DNA of 64,000 nt from Streptomyces sp. NBC_00285 (lineage in GTDB: Bacteria > Actinomycetota > Actinomycetes > Streptomycetales > Streptomycetaceae): NCBI RefSeq assembly GCF_036174265.1, contig NZ_CP108055.1, positions 7,254,001 through 7,318,000 of the forward strand. Reading direction: 5' to 3'. Position numbers and translations under genes: made by a program. Shown in pieces: positions 8,410 to 18,337 of the stretch; position 1 is the stretch's first letter, and each line of letters starts with the position of its first letter. The notes under the pieces are model-generated. The model saw only the letters and a list, made by a program, of their open reading frames with translations, was not told where the DNA came from and did not search any database.

Positions 8410-11400
8410 ATGACGCAGACAGCTCACCGGGAGCGGAGCGCGGCAGCTCCGGAGGAGCGACTGCCCGGAGACGGTGAGCTCGTCGAAGTGCGAGGCCAGA
8501 GCTGGGTCGTCGCCCGCGTGGAGCCCGCCCCGCCCACCAGCGGACGCGCCGCCACACTCGTCCACCTCCAGTCCGTCGCCGACGGCCGGTTCGGCGACAC
8601 CCTCTCTGTCATATGGGAGGTCGAACCCGGCAGGCGCATCCTTGACCGCGGCTCCCTGCCCGACGCGTCGACCGGCCAGTACGACCCGCCGTCCCGCCTC
8701 GCCGCGTTCCTCGACGCCGTCCGCTGGTCGGCCGTCGCCTCCGCCGACGTCAAGACCCTCCAAGCGCCGTTCCGCTCCGGTGTCGCCGTAGAGCCCTACC
8801 AGCTCGAACCCGTCTCGCGAGCCGTAGGCGCCCCTCGCGTCAACCTGCTCCTCGCCGACGACGTGGGCCTCGGCAAGACCATCGAAGCCGGTCTCGTCGT
8901 CCAGGAGCTGCTGCTGCGCGGCCGGGCCCGCCGCGTCATGGTGATCTGCCCGGCGGGCCTCACTCTGAAGTGGCGTGACGAGCTCGCCGAGAAGTTCGGT
9001 CTGGACTTCACCATCGTCGACGCCGAGCACTGCGCCCGGCTGCGCCGCACCCACGGCACCGCGGCCAACCCGTTCCGCGTCCACCCGCTCACCATCGTCT
9101 CCCTGCCGTGGCTGCGTGGCACCAAGGCGCAGCGCCTCCTTGACGAGGTCGTCCCGCCCCGCCAGGAGACGAAGGACGACGGCACCGAGCGCCGCTTCTT
9201 CGACCTGCTCGTCCTCGACGAGGCCCACCACGTGGCGCCCGCCGCGCCCAAGCAGGTGTACGCCGTCGACTCCCAGCAGACCAAGCTGATCCGGCGCCTC
9301 GTCCCGCACTTCGAGCACCGGCTCTTCCTCTCCGCCACCCCGCACAACGGCTACCCCGAGTCGTACACCGCGCTGCTGGAGCTCATCGACAACCAGAAGT
9401 TCGCCCGCGGCGTGGACCCCGACGAGCAGGCCCGCAAGGAGACCGTCGTCCGCCGCCTGAAGTCCACCATTACCAACCCCGACGGTTCCCCCCGCTTCCG
9501 CACCCGCCAGGACCCCCGCGAACTTCCCGTCGAGTACACCGACACCGAGCGCGAGATCCACGGCGTGCTGAGCAGCTTCTCCGACCTGCGCCGCAGGCGG
9601 ATGACCCCGAAGGCCCGCGGCGGCCGCCGCGCCGCCGACCTGGTCACCCTCCTGCTGAAGAAGCGGCTGTTCTCCTCTCCGGCCGCCTTCCTGCACACCG
9701 TGCAGGTCTACCTCTCCCACCTGGACGACACCCGGACCCGTTCCCGCTCGGCCGCCGCCGAAGTCCCCGAGTGGCTGGAGGACTTCCCCGATCTCGTCGC
9801 CGAACTCGACGACCTGGGCCTCGCGGAGGCCGAGGACGACGCCCTCACCCGTTCCACCAGCCTGACCCCGCAGGAGGACGGCGAGGAGTTGACCCTGCTC
9901 CAGCAGATGGAGCGCTGGGCACTCACCCACGAGGCTGCCGCCGACTCCAAGGCCGACGCACTCATCCGGGAACTGAAGGCCATCTGCCGCCCCGACGGCC
10001 AGTTCTGGACCAACGAACGCGTCGTCGTCTTCACCGAGTACCGCGACACCCAGAAGTGGCTGTTCAACCTGCTCCAGCAGGAGGAACTCACCGACGGCGG
10101 CCGCGTCGCCATCCTGCACGGCGGCCTCAACACCGACGACCGCGAGCAGATCCGCCTCGGCTTCCAGGCCCACCCGGCCTCCGAAGAGGGCAAGGTCCGC
10201 ATCCTGCTGGCCACCGACGCCGCCAGCGAGGGCATCGACCTCCAGAACCACTGCCACCGTCTGTTCAACTACGACATCCCCTTCAACCCCAACAAGCTCG
10301 AACAGCGCATCGGCCGCATCGACCGCTGGGGCCAGAAGAAGGACCCGGAGATCACCCACTTCATCGGCGCCGGCTGGGAGAAGGCCGCGGCCGGCTCCTA
10401 CGAGGCCGACCTGGAGTTCCTCTCCCGCATCGCCCGCAAGATCGCCCGAACCGAAGCCGACCTGGGCTCCGTCAACGCCGTCATCGCCGACGCCGTACAG
10501 CGCCGCATGACGGGTGACACCACCCCCGTCGACATCGACAACGCCAAGCCGAAGCAGATCGCCGGCCGCCGCACCGGCGGCACTGTGGCCTCCGAGCAGA
10601 ACGTCACGGCCCAGGCCAAGCGCCTCGCAGAGCAGTACCAGGAGACCGTCGACACCCTCGGCCTCACCCACGCCAACATCAAACGGGTCGTCGACACCGC
10701 CCTCGCCCTGGATCACCAGCAGCCCCTCACCCCGTACTACAGCGAGGACTTGGACGGGCTGTGGACGGTCCCGCCGCTCTCCGGCACCTGGGAGCGCGCC
10801 ACGCGCGGCCTCGCCCACAAGCTCCGCCCCGCCGAGCAGCGCCCCGTCACCTTCGACCCGGGGGTTGCCGCCCTCGGCCGCGACGACGTGGTCCTCACGC
10901 ACCTCAAGCACCCGCTCGTCGCCCTCTCCACCCGCCTGCTCACCGCCGCCGTGTGGAACGCCGACACCGTCGGCCTGCACCGCGTCACCGCCGTGGTCAC
11001 CGACGACCCCGCCGTTGAGACCGCACTGGTCTCCGCCTACGCCCGGTACGTCCTCGTAGGCGCCGACGGCACCCGCCTGCACGAGGAGATCCTGTACGCG
11101 GGCGGCTGGTTCGGCGACACGGGCCGCTTCCGCCGCTGGGAGTCCGTACGCACCCAGGGAGCCGTCCTCGCCCGCGCCCTCACCGACGGCGCCGAGGCAG
11201 CCCCCGACCTGCGGCACGCCTTCACCGAGGCCTGGCCCCGGCTGGAGAAGCCCCTCCACGACTCCCTCACCGCCCGCGCCCGCGAACGCGGCGCCAGCCT
11301 CGAATCGGCGCTGGCCGCCCGCCGCACCGAGGAGGAGAACCGCATCCGGGCGACCCTGGACCGCTTCGAGGCCACCCTGCGGGCCAAACTCAAGGAGGAG

Positions 11401-11631
11401 GGCGACGAAGCCAACGAGCAGATCGCCCTCTTCGGCACCCGCGAGGTGACCACCGCCGAACAGCGCCAGTACCGCGAGGACCGCGACCGCTGGCAGGCCC
11501 GTATAGAAGGACTCGTCGCAGAGCGCGAGGGCGAACTCGCCGCCATCGCCGCCCGCTACCACGAGCCGCGCTCCCACCTCTTCCCCGTCGCCGTCGTCCT
11601 CGTGGTCCCCGCAAAGGAAGCCAGCCGATGA
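8410..11631 (+). CDS. drmD: DISARM protein DrmD: SNF2-family helicase
   Basis: The ATG at 8410 is chosen over the in-frame ATG at 8380 because AGGGGAGG lies 10 bases upstream; 1,073 residues. SNF2/superfamily 2 motifs are DVGLGKTIEAG (Walker A, about residue 150), LVLDEAHHVAP (Walker B), LFLSATPHNGYP (motif III), VVVFTEYRDTQKWL (start of the second RecA-like domain), LLATDAASEGIDLQ and EQRIGRIDRWGQ (motif VI). A long charged helical C-terminus follows. DrmD defines class 1 DISARM, a multi-gene anti-phage system combining methylation with helicase-dependent blocking of incoming DNA. The stop overlaps the start of drmMI (ATGA), which indicates translational coupling. The identification rests on family motifs plus the drmMI, drmA, drmB and drmC genes nearby. 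Confidence 0.9.
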   Translation: MTQTAHRERSAAAPEERLPGDGELVEVRGQSWVVARVEPAPPTSGRAATLVHLQSVADGRFGDTLSVIWEVEPGRRILDRGSLPDASTGQYDPPSRLAAFLDAVRWSAVASADVKTLQAPFRSGVAVEPYQLEPVSRAVGAPRVNLLLADDVGLGKTIEAGLVVQELLLRGRARRVMVICPAGLTLKWRDELAEKFGLDFTIVDAEHCARLRRTHGTAANPFRVHPLTIVSLPWLRGTKAQRLLDEVVPPRQETKDDGTERRFFDLLVLDEAHHVAPAAPKQVYAVDSQQTKLIRRLVPHFEHRLFLSATPHNGYPESYTALLELIDNQKFARGVDPDEQARKETVVRRLKSTITNPDGSPRFRTRQDPRELPVEYTDTEREIHGVLSSFSDLRRRRMTPKARGGRRAADLVTLLLKKRLFSSPAAFLHTVQVYLSHLDDTRTRSRSAAAEVPEWLEDFPDLVAELDDLGLAEAEDDALTRSTSLTPQEDGEELTLLQQMERWALTHEAAADSKADALIRELKAICRPDGQFWTNERVVVFTEYRDTQKWLFNLLQQEELTDGGRVAILHGGLNTDDREQIRLGFQAHPASEEGKVRILLATDAASEGIDLQNHCHRLFNYDIPFNPNKLEQRIGRIDRWGQKKDPEITHFIGAGWEKAAAGSYEADLEFLSRIARKIARTEADLGSVNAVIADAVQRRMTGDTTPVDIDNAKPKQIAGRRTGGTVASEQNVTAQAKRLAEQYQETVDTLGLTHANIKRVVDTALALDHQQPLTPYYSEDLDGLWTVPPLSGTWERATRGLAHKLRPAEQRPVTFDPGVAALGRDDVVLTHLKHPLVALSTRLLTAAVWNADTVGLHRVTAVVTDDPAVETALVSAYARYVLVGADGTRLHEEILYAGGWFGDTGRFRRWESVRTQGAVLARALTDGAEAAPDLRHAFTEAWPRLEKPLHDSLTARARERGASLESALAARRTEEENRIRATLDRFEATLRAKLKEEGDEANEQIALFGTREVTTAEQRQYREDRDRWQARIEGLVAEREGELAAIAARYHEPRSHLFPVAVVLVVPAKEASR

Positions 11632-14600
11632 GCCGCCCCGCCGCCTTCTCCTCCCGTGGCTCCTCCCACGGAGTCGCCGCAGCCAGGGCCAAGGCCATGG
11701 ACGGCCGGGGCCAGCACCAGGAATGGCTCGACCTCACCGAGGTCTCCGGCCCCTTCCTGACGATGCCCGTGCTGCTTCAGGCCTGGCCCCAGCTCGACGC
11801 CCTCGACAAGGACCAGCGCACCCGACTGCGCGCCCGCCACGCCGACTGGCAGGCCGACACCAGCGCCGGCCGCGACGAGTGGACTGCCTACATCCTGCGC
11901 ACCCTCCTGGAGTGGGGCGACGCGCTCGCTCTGCGCCAGGGCCAGGACGACGACCTCGCCCTGGACCGCCTCACCCTCGACGTCCCGGAGCACGGCGCCC
12001 GCGTCCGCGCCGACTTCGCCCTCACCGAGCCCGGCACCGACCTCGCCGCCGAACCGGACACCGAGTCCGCGACCAAGCGCGTACGCCTGCTCGGCATCAC
12101 CGTCCCCAGCGGCACCGCACCCACCGCCCGGCCCAACTGGGGCGACGACTGGGCCGCGAGCCCCGCCGACCGTCTCGCCCGGCTGCTGCGCCACCACGAC
12201 GTACCCCTCGGGCTGGTCACCGACGGCCGCTGGTGGTACCTGGTCTGGGCACCCGTCGGCGGCGTCACGACCAGCGCCGTCTTCGACGCCATCGGCTGGA
12301 ACGAGGCCGCCGAACGCAACGTCGTACGCGCCTTCGTCTCCCTGCTGCGCCGCCGCCGGTTCTTCGAGTACGAGGAGTCCGAGACCCTCGTCGGGCTGCT
12401 GAAGAAGAGCCTCGACGCGGGCGACGAGGTCACCGAGGCGCTGGGCATCCAGGTCCGGCAGGCGGTTGAGCAGTTGGTGGACGCCATCGGCCGCGCCGAT
12501 GCCCGCGCCATGCAGCACGGCGCTCCCGGCCTGCGAGCGAGCGGCGTCGAGGCCAGCGAGGTCTACCGGGGCGCGGTCGCGGTCATGATGCGAGTCGTCT
12601 TCCTCCTTTTCGCGGAGGAACGCGGCCTGCTACCCGCCGACAACGAGGTGTACGCCCGGTCGTACTCGGCCCGCTTCCTGCGCGCCGAGTTGAAGGCGCG
12701 GGCGGACGCCGAGGGTGAGGCGTCGCTGGAGCACACGACCGCCGCCTGGCACCGCCTCATCGCCCTCTTCCACGCCGTGCACGGCGGCGTCAGCCACCCG
12801 GAACTCGAACTCCCCGCGTACGACGGCTCGATCTTCGACCCGGACAGGTACCCCTGGCTGGAGAACAGCTCCCCGCTCCTGCCCATCGACGACCGCACCG
12901 TGCTGCACATGCTCCAGTCCGTGCAGGAGGTCCGCGTCGGCACGGGCCGACAGAAGGAGACCCGCACGCTCAGCTTCCGTGCGCTGGGCGTCGAGGAGAT
13001 CGGCTACGTGTACGAGGGCCTGCTCTCGTACGACGGCCGGCGCGCTGTCGAGACGATGGTGGGCCTGATCGGCCCGGACGGTGTGGAACACGAGGTCCCG
13101 CTGCGGGAGTTGGAGTCCCTGGCGGCCTCGTCGAGGGATGTGAAGACTCTCGCGAAGAAGATCTACGAGACGTGGAAGGACCCGAAGCCACCGGCGAGCA
13201 CTGCCCGGCTGGAAAAGCTGCTCGCCCCGGGGAAGGCGGAGGCCGCGACCGAGGCCAGGCGGGTGTTGCTCGCGGTCTGCCGTGACGCGGACCTGACGGA
13301 GCGTCTACTGCCGTTCTTCGGTGTGATTCGGAGGGACCTGCGGGACCTGCCGGTGGTCATCCCGGCGGGCGCGCTGTTCGTGACCGAGTCCTCGCTCAGG
13401 AAGAACACGGGCACGCACTACACGCCGCGCCGGTTGGCGGAGGAGGTTGTCCTGCACGCGCTGGAGCCGCTGGTGTACGAGCCGGGGCCGCTCCAGACGG
13501 CGGACACGAGTGCGTGGGTGCCGAAGACGGCCGAGCAGATCCTTGAGTTGAAAGTCGCTGACATCGCGATGGGGTCGGCGGCGTTTCTGGTGGCTGCTTG
13601 CCGGTACTTGGCGGACCGGTTGATCGAGGCGTGGGAGCGGCAAGGTCACGAGGAAGCGGTGAAGTATCGCGCCGGGCGGGCTGTTGACGCGGTCACGGCG
13701 GCGGACGCAGAGTCCGACCCGGTGGTGATCGAGGCCAGGCGCCAGGCGATTGAGCACTGCCTGTACGGGGTGGATATCAACCCCATGGCCGTAGAGATGG
13801 CCAAGCTGTCGCTGTGGCTGATCTCCATGGACCCGACGCGTCCGTTTACTTTCCTGGACGACCGGCTGGTGGCGGGGGACTCGCTGTTGGGGGTTACCTC
13901 GCTGGAGCAGCTGAAGGCCGTCCACCTGGACTTGGCGAAGGGTGACCTGCTCGGAGCCGAGGCGGACACGGAGAGTCTGGTTGCCGAAGTTATCGCCGAG
14001 CGGCACGCCATCACGGAGATAAAGGGCGACGGCATCGAGGCGCTAGGCAAGAAGCGCGAACACCTGCAGGCGGTACGGGAAAAGACGGCTCGGCTGAGGT
14101 TGGTGGGGGACCTCATCGCGGGGGCTGCCCTCGCTACGTGTGCTTCGGGGCGGGTGCCCTGGTATGAGGAGGAGGGCGGCGAGAGGGTCCGCGATCTCTT
14201 CCCCTCGGCGGCCCGGGTCGCGCGGGAGATTGTGCGCGACTTCGTGGCGGATGATTCGGTCGCGGTGGCGGAGGCTAGAGAACAGGCGCGGACGTGGCTG
14301 GCGAGTGAGCTGCCGGAAGGAAGCTTGGATCGGGTGCCGATGCATTGGCCATTGGAGTTTCCGGAGGTTTTTCAAGAGCGAGGGGGCTTCGACGCCATCA
14401 TTGGTAACCCTCCATTCCTTGGCGGCCTCAAACTGAAGACAGTCTTCGGTGAAGCTTATCGGGAGCTCTTGGTAGATTTCATCGCCCGGGGAGTCCGTGG
14501 AATTCGAGGGACTGCGGATCTGGTTGCGTATTTCGCGCTCCGTATGGACAGTTTGCTTAATCGATCAGGCCAGACTGCGGTAATTGCAACGAACACGCTC

Positions 14601-15962
14601 CCCCAGGGAGACTCGAGAACAGTTGGCTTTGAGCAGCTACTCTCCCGCGGCAGCAGGATTCGTCGCGCCATCAAGAGTGAGCCCTGGCCTTCAAGATCTG
14701 CCGTTCTCGAATATTGTGCGGCATGGCTGACCAAGCAGCAAATGGGATCCGATGTACGGTCGAATCTTGACGGGCATCCAGTCCGCTCCATTACCGCTTC
14801 ACTGGCTCCGATGACTCGGTTCGCGGGGCCGCTCGGAAGGCTTGTGCAGAATAAGAATATCGCATTCCAGGGATCGAATGTTCTCGGCACGGGATTCACG
14901 ATGTCCGCCGAGGAAGCCGAGAGTTGGATTTCTCGAGATCTCAAGAATGCTGATGTGCTGCGGGCCTACATGAACGGTGAGGACCTGAACAGGAGGAGCG
15001 ATACATCAGCCAGTCGATGGGTAATCTCTTTCAGGGATTGGCCACTTAGTAAGGCTGAAGAATATCCGGACTTGCTAGGGCGAGTTCGATCACTTGTTAA
15101 GCCGCAGCGAGAAAACGATCCGATTAAGTCATATCGGGAATACTGGTGGAGGTTTGCGGCGCACCGGCCGAACCTCTATAAGGCACTGGAAGGGAAGGAG
15201 CGCTGTCTCGCCCTCACTCGGGTAAGTAAGACCGTGATGCCGGTCCTGGTTCCCACTGGGCGCGTATATAGTGAACAGCTCGTCATTTTCACTTCAGGAG
15301 ATATCTATTTGCTTGCGGTTCTCAGTAGTGCATGTCACTACTGGTGGGCGCTGGACCGCTCCTCCACGATGAAAGGTGACCTCCGGTACACCCCCACTGA
15401 CGCCTTCGAAAGCTTTGTCCGCCCCCAGCCAACTGACCGGCTTCACGCTGTTGGCGTACGCCTTGATGAGTTCCGTTGTGAATTCATGGTCCGCCGTAAC
15501 ATCGGCCTGACAGCCACGTACAACCTTGTCCATGACAAGACCTGCCAAGACCCCGGTATCGTTGAACTCCGCCGCATCCACGAGGAGATCGACAAAGCCG
15601 CTGTCGAGGCATACGGCTGGCACGACCTGCTGGATGAGACCGGGGCTACGCCACCCACGGATCCCACCCACGAAACCTTCCCGCTCGACCACGGCTTCCA
15701 CGAGACAGACCAGGGTGTCCGCTACACCATCGGCCTGCTCGCCCGCACCGAGATCATCGACCGGCTCCGCCAGCTCAACCACCAGGCGTACGCCGACGAG
15801 GTATTCCTTGGTCTGCATAAGACGCCCAACAAGCACCCCGACATGCCACCGCCCTCGGCCGACGCCAGGCGGCGGAAAGCCGATCAGCAGGGTGCTGCCC
15901 CTGATGGCCGAGCTGGATGGGAGGACGGCGGGCTTTTCCCGCCCGACAATGCGCTCTTCTAA
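11628..15962 (+). CDS. drmMI: DISARM adenine-specific DNA methylase DrmMI
   Basis: 1,444 residues starting at the ATG that overlaps the drmD stop. It has the size and layout of Eco57I/BREX-PglX-like N6-adenine methylases: a long N-terminal region, an S-adenosylmethionine motif near residue 644 (ADIAMGSAAFLVAA), a VDINPMAVEMAKLSLWL segment, the catalytic NPPF near residue 927 (AIIGNPPFLGG) and a C-terminal target-recognition region. In DISARM it marks host DNA so that it is spared. The target-recognition part (about 14,380-15,430) drops to 50-53% G+C in several 60-base lines, against about 77% near 12,000, which suggests replacement of that domain by recombination. The protein ends in DGGLFPPDNALF, very like the end of the protein encoded at 27089-28672. 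Confidence 0.9.
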   Translation: MSRPAAFSSRGSSHGVAAARAKAMDGRGQHQEWLDLTEVSGPFLTMPVLLQAWPQLDALDKDQRTRLRARHADWQADTSAGRDEWTAYILRTLLEWGDALALRQGQDDDLALDRLTLDVPEHGARVRADFALTEPGTDLAAEPDTESATKRVRLLGITVPSGTAPTARPNWGDDWAASPADRLARLLRHHDVPLGLVTDGRWWYLVWAPVGGVTTSAVFDAIGWNEAAERNVVRAFVSLLRRRRFFEYEESETLVGLLKKSLDAGDEVTEALGIQVRQAVEQLVDAIGRADARAMQHGAPGLRASGVEASEVYRGAVAVMMRVVFLLFAEERGLLPADNEVYARSYSARFLRAELKARADAEGEASLEHTTAAWHRLIALFHAVHGGVSHPELELPAYDGSIFDPDRYPWLENSSPLLPIDDRTVLHMLQSVQEVRVGTGRQKETRTLSFRALGVEEIGYVYEGLLSYDGRRAVETMVGLIGPDGVEHEVPLRELESLAASSRDVKTLAKKIYETWKDPKPPASTARLEKLLAPGKAEAATEARRVLLAVCRDADLTERLLPFFGVIRRDLRDLPVVIPAGALFVTESSLRKNTGTHYTPRRLAEEVVLHALEPLVYEPGPLQTADTSAWVPKTAEQILELKVADIAMGSAAFLVAACRYLADRLIEAWERQGHEEAVKYRAGRAVDAVTAADAESDPVVIEARRQAIEHCLYGVDINPMAVEMAKLSLWLISMDPTRPFTFLDDRLVAGDSLLGVTSLEQLKAVHLDLAKGDLLGAEADTESLVAEVIAERHAITEIKGDGIEALGKKREHLQAVREKTARLRLVGDLIAGAALATCASGRVPWYEEEGGERVRDLFPSAARVAREIVRDFVADDSVAVAEAREQARTWLASELPEGSLDRVPMHWPLEFPEVFQERGGFDAIIGNPPFLGGLKLKTVFGEAYRELLVDFIARGVRGIRGTADLVAYFALRMDSLLNRSGQTAVIATNTLPQGDSRTVGFEQLLSRGSRIRRAIKSEPWPSRSAVLEYCAAWLTKQQMGSDVRSNLDGHPVRSITASLAPMTRFAGPLGRLVQNKNIAFQGSNVLGTGFTMSAEEAESWISRDLKNADVLRAYMNGEDLNRRSDTSASRWVISFRDWPLSKAEEYPDLLGRVRSLVKPQRENDPIKSYREYWWRFAAHRPNLYKALEGKERCLALTRVSKTVMPVLVPTGRVYSEQLVIFTSGDIYLLAVLSSACHYWWALDRSSTMKGDLRYTPTDAFESFVRPQPTDRLHAVGVRLDEFRCEFMVRRNIGLTATYNLVHDKTCQDPGIVELRRIHEEIDKAAVEAYGWHDLLDETGATPPTDPTHETFPLDHGFHETDQGVRYTIGLLARTEIIDRLRQLNHQAYADEVFLGLHKTPNKHPDMPPPSADARRRKADQQGAAPDGRAGWEDGGLFPPDNALF

Positions 15963-16090
15963 CATGCCCATTCTCAAAGTGGCGGCCCCCCCGCTGAGCG
16001 AACTGCGCATTCCGACCAGTACCGGGCCGCGCTGGCGGCCCTACCCGAGAGCCCGCATCTCAACCGCCCATCTCCGGAGGCCAACCCGCC

Positions 16091-18073
16091 ATGCCTTCGC
16101 CGTACTCAGACCACCGCCTCGTCCAGACCGCAGTCATCGGCGACAAGAAGTCCGACCTGGCCATCATCCTCCCGATGGAGGCGGCCGAACTGGCCCGCTG
16201 GCGCAAGCAGCACCCCAACTACACCTACTGGTGCGGGATTCTGCTTGGTGGCTGTGGAGAGCCGCTGACCGACCGCCTCTACCACTCCAAGGTCTGTCAC
16301 TTCGCCCACCACCCGCACCGCCAGTGCCACCGGACGGCCAACGGAGAAGACAGCGCCGACCACCTCTTCGCCAAGCGCGCGGTGCACCAATGGCTCGATT
16401 CTCAGCGACTACGTGGAGGCGTCCAACTCCGCAGCCTAGGTCTGGGCCCCGGAGATGCCGTGGACGTGGACGTGCGCGATACGGGCCGCCGCCTGCGCTT
16501 CCAGTTGAGCCCTGTCGAGCACGCGGACTGGCGCCGCATCGCACGGGAGCTCGACAGAGACGCGGAAGACAGCGTCGACTGGGTCTTCGGGATGAAGGGC
16601 ATACCACCGCACGACCTCCTCGATCGCGATGGCTACACCTTCCGCATCCGCTTTGACACCCAGGGCGCGGCACGATGTCCCTACATCGGGACCCAGCGCC
16701 CGAGCGGCGAGATCGAGTGGGCTCCGTTCGAGGATTGCTGGCTGACACCAGAGGGGTTACGGACGCCGGCCGTCGAAGCGATTCTTGCCGAGCGACGGCC
16801 GTTCGCCAGTCCGTCATCAGAGGTACGAGCGCAGCAGCCAGCCGCCGCGAAGACGCGAGCTCGCAGTCGGGGCGAACTCGTCCGGGACCTGCGCCAGGCG
16901 CTGGAGCTGGATGCTCGGTGGCGCACCAGGCCTACATGGCGGCGTCTCGCGCACACCGTGAACATGGACTTGGCCGAGTACAACAGCTCCGAACTTCGGG
17001 ACCTCCTCATCGACGTCGACAGGCGGGCAGACAAGGACGAGCCCGTGTTGTCCGCTCTGCTTCAAGTCGAAGACGGGGATCCGCTTCCGTATCTCGGCAG
17101 CATCACGTACAGCCTCGGACTGGGGAATCCCGGCTCGCCTCCCGTGATCAGACGATGGCGCCTGCGCGAGGTCGAGCGCGCACTTGCGAAGTACGGCGTG
17201 CCCGCCCGCACGATGCCGGAGCGCTTGTCCATAACTGCGTTGGAGCACGTCCCCGGCTACCGAGCGCTCAACGAAGCGGCCGATCGGAAACGCCAGCGTG
17301 AGAGTGAGCGAGGGTACCGTGAGTTCAGCAAGGTTCAGCAACTGGCCGACCGTGGTCAGCAGCTCTTGAGCCGTCTCGAACGGAGCAAGCCGCGCCAGCG
17401 TCTCCAGAGGCAGCTGACCCACGCTCAGCGGTGGCTGAGTGGAGTGGAGGGCTGGGGCGGGCGACAGGGCGAAAGCCTCAGCGGTGCTGACCTTGCGCAG
17501 GCCCGCGATATCGCGCGCAGCCTGAATGCGGTGATCGCCTCGGCCGAACAGAGCATCGCCAAACGGCAGTCGGACAAGCAGCGCGAGAAGCGCGAAGGGC
17601 ACGCGAAGACGCCGAAGCCCACTGCTGCCCGGCCCCAAGCACCTGCCGCCATCACGGTGGCCATGCAGACGGAACAGCTTCGCCAAAGGCTGATCAAGGT
17701 TGCGCGTGATCGTCGTACCGTGACGTGGGAGGCCCTGACTGGCGGCATATCCGACGCGCTCGATGCGCTCCCCTACAGCGCACGGTGGGAGACTCTGTCA
17801 CGGGTCGACGCCGAATCCGCAACGGCAGAACCGTTGTTGTCCGCTCTGGTGACGACTCCCGGAGGCGGGCCTGTTCCTTACTACCGTCAGGTGCTCAGGA
17901 AACTAGGGTTCGAGGTACCGCGAACGAACGAGGCGCTTCGGATGATCTGGGAGCGAGAGCAGGAACGCGCCTACGTAGCGTGCGGTGATTCCTCAACGCT
18001 GCTGCCACCCCGCCTCGTGCCCAGAGCAGGCAACCATGGGATGGGGGCGGGCGCTGACCAGATCGAAGGTTGA
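16091..18073 (+). CDS. CoiA-like nuclease with duplicated C-terminal module
   Basis: The ATG at 16091 has GGAGG 10 bases upstream; 660 residues, 128 bases after drmMI. The N-terminal 150 residues fit the CoiA family: a zinc-ribbon-like CGILLGGC, then KVCHFAHHPHRQCHR, a helix EDSADHLFAKRAVHQWL, and AVDVDV followed by RRLRFQLS, the acidic and Gln residues expected of a PD-(D/E)XK nuclease core. CoiA proteins were named from competence, but relatives occur in many other settings. The rest is helical, with two copies of one module: EPVLSALLQVEDGDPLPYLG (about residue 325) and EPLLSALVTTPGGGPVPYYR (about residue 590), each preceded by an Arg-rich helix. These could be DNA-binding or winged-helix units. 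Function in this locus is unknown; the nuclease assignment is moderate. Confidence 0.6.
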   Translation: MPSPYSDHRLVQTAVIGDKKSDLAIILPMEAAELARWRKQHPNYTYWCGILLGGCGEPLTDRLYHSKVCHFAHHPHRQCHRTANGEDSADHLFAKRAVHQWLDSQRLRGGVQLRSLGLGPGDAVDVDVRDTGRRLRFQLSPVEHADWRRIARELDRDAEDSVDWVFGMKGIPPHDLLDRDGYTFRIRFDTQGAARCPYIGTQRPSGEIEWAPFEDCWLTPEGLRTPAVEAILAERRPFASPSSEVRAQQPAAAKTRARSRGELVRDLRQALELDARWRTRPTWRRLAHTVNMDLAEYNSSELRDLLIDVDRRADKDEPVLSALLQVEDGDPLPYLGSITYSLGLGNPGSPPVIRRWRLREVERALAKYGVPARTMPERLSITALEHVPGYRALNEAADRKRQRESERGYREFSKVQQLADRGQQLLSRLERSKPRQRLQRQLTHAQRWLSGVEGWGGRQGESLSGADLAQARDIARSLNAVIASAEQSIAKRQSDKQREKREGHAKTPKPTAARPQAPAAITVAMQTEQLRQRLIKVARDRRTVTWEALTGGISDALDALPYSARWETLSRVDAESATAEPLLSALVTTPGGGPVPYYRQVLRKLGFEVPRTNEALRMIWEREQERAYVACGDSSTLLPPRLVPRAGNHGMGAGADQIEG

Positions 18074-18115
18074 GCGAAGCACCAGCCCCCGTGACCCGAA
18101 CCGACCGGGATAGCG

Positions 18116-18337
18116 TCAGATGCAGGCTTCGTACCCGGTCTTCGCGTAGCCCACGAACGCGGACCACTCCTCGTGGGAGAAGCTTAGGATTGGTTTCTGT
18201 CGATCCTTTGAGTCGCGGACGTGGACCGTACCCGGAGCGGTGGCCACCTCGATGCAGTCGCCTCCGCCGGTTCCGCTGTAGCTGCTCTTGCGCCACTTCA
18301 ACTGTCCGCGGTCACCCATGACTCGCTCCGTGTTCAT
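18116..18337 (-). CDS. DUF397 domain protein
   Basis: A 73-residue protein with the DUF397 pattern LKWRKSSYSGTGGGDCIEVA, then VHVRDSK and WSAFVGYAK. The ATG at 18337 overlaps the stop of the upstream XRE regulator (ATGA); the internal ATG six codons in, preceded by GGAG, is an alternative start. DUF397 proteins are encoded next to XRE/DUF5753 regulators all over Streptomyces genomes. They are often described as small partners or antagonists of those regulators in developmental control; the mechanism is not visible here. Confidence 0.88.
   Translation of the reverse strand: MNTERVMGDRGQLKWRKSSYSGTGGGDCIEVATAPGTVHVRDSKDRQKPILSFSHEEWSAFVGYAKTGYEACI

Noticed and set aside
8404..11577. A 1,057-codon open frame antisense to drmD
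   Set aside because: It mirrors the third-position G+C bias of drmD, with low-complexity Gly/Val/Leu composition and no recognisable domain.
11628..15962. bldA (TTA) regulation of drmMI because of its AT-rich part
   Set aside because: One TTA checked near 15097 is out of frame; I did not check every codon, so I make no claim.
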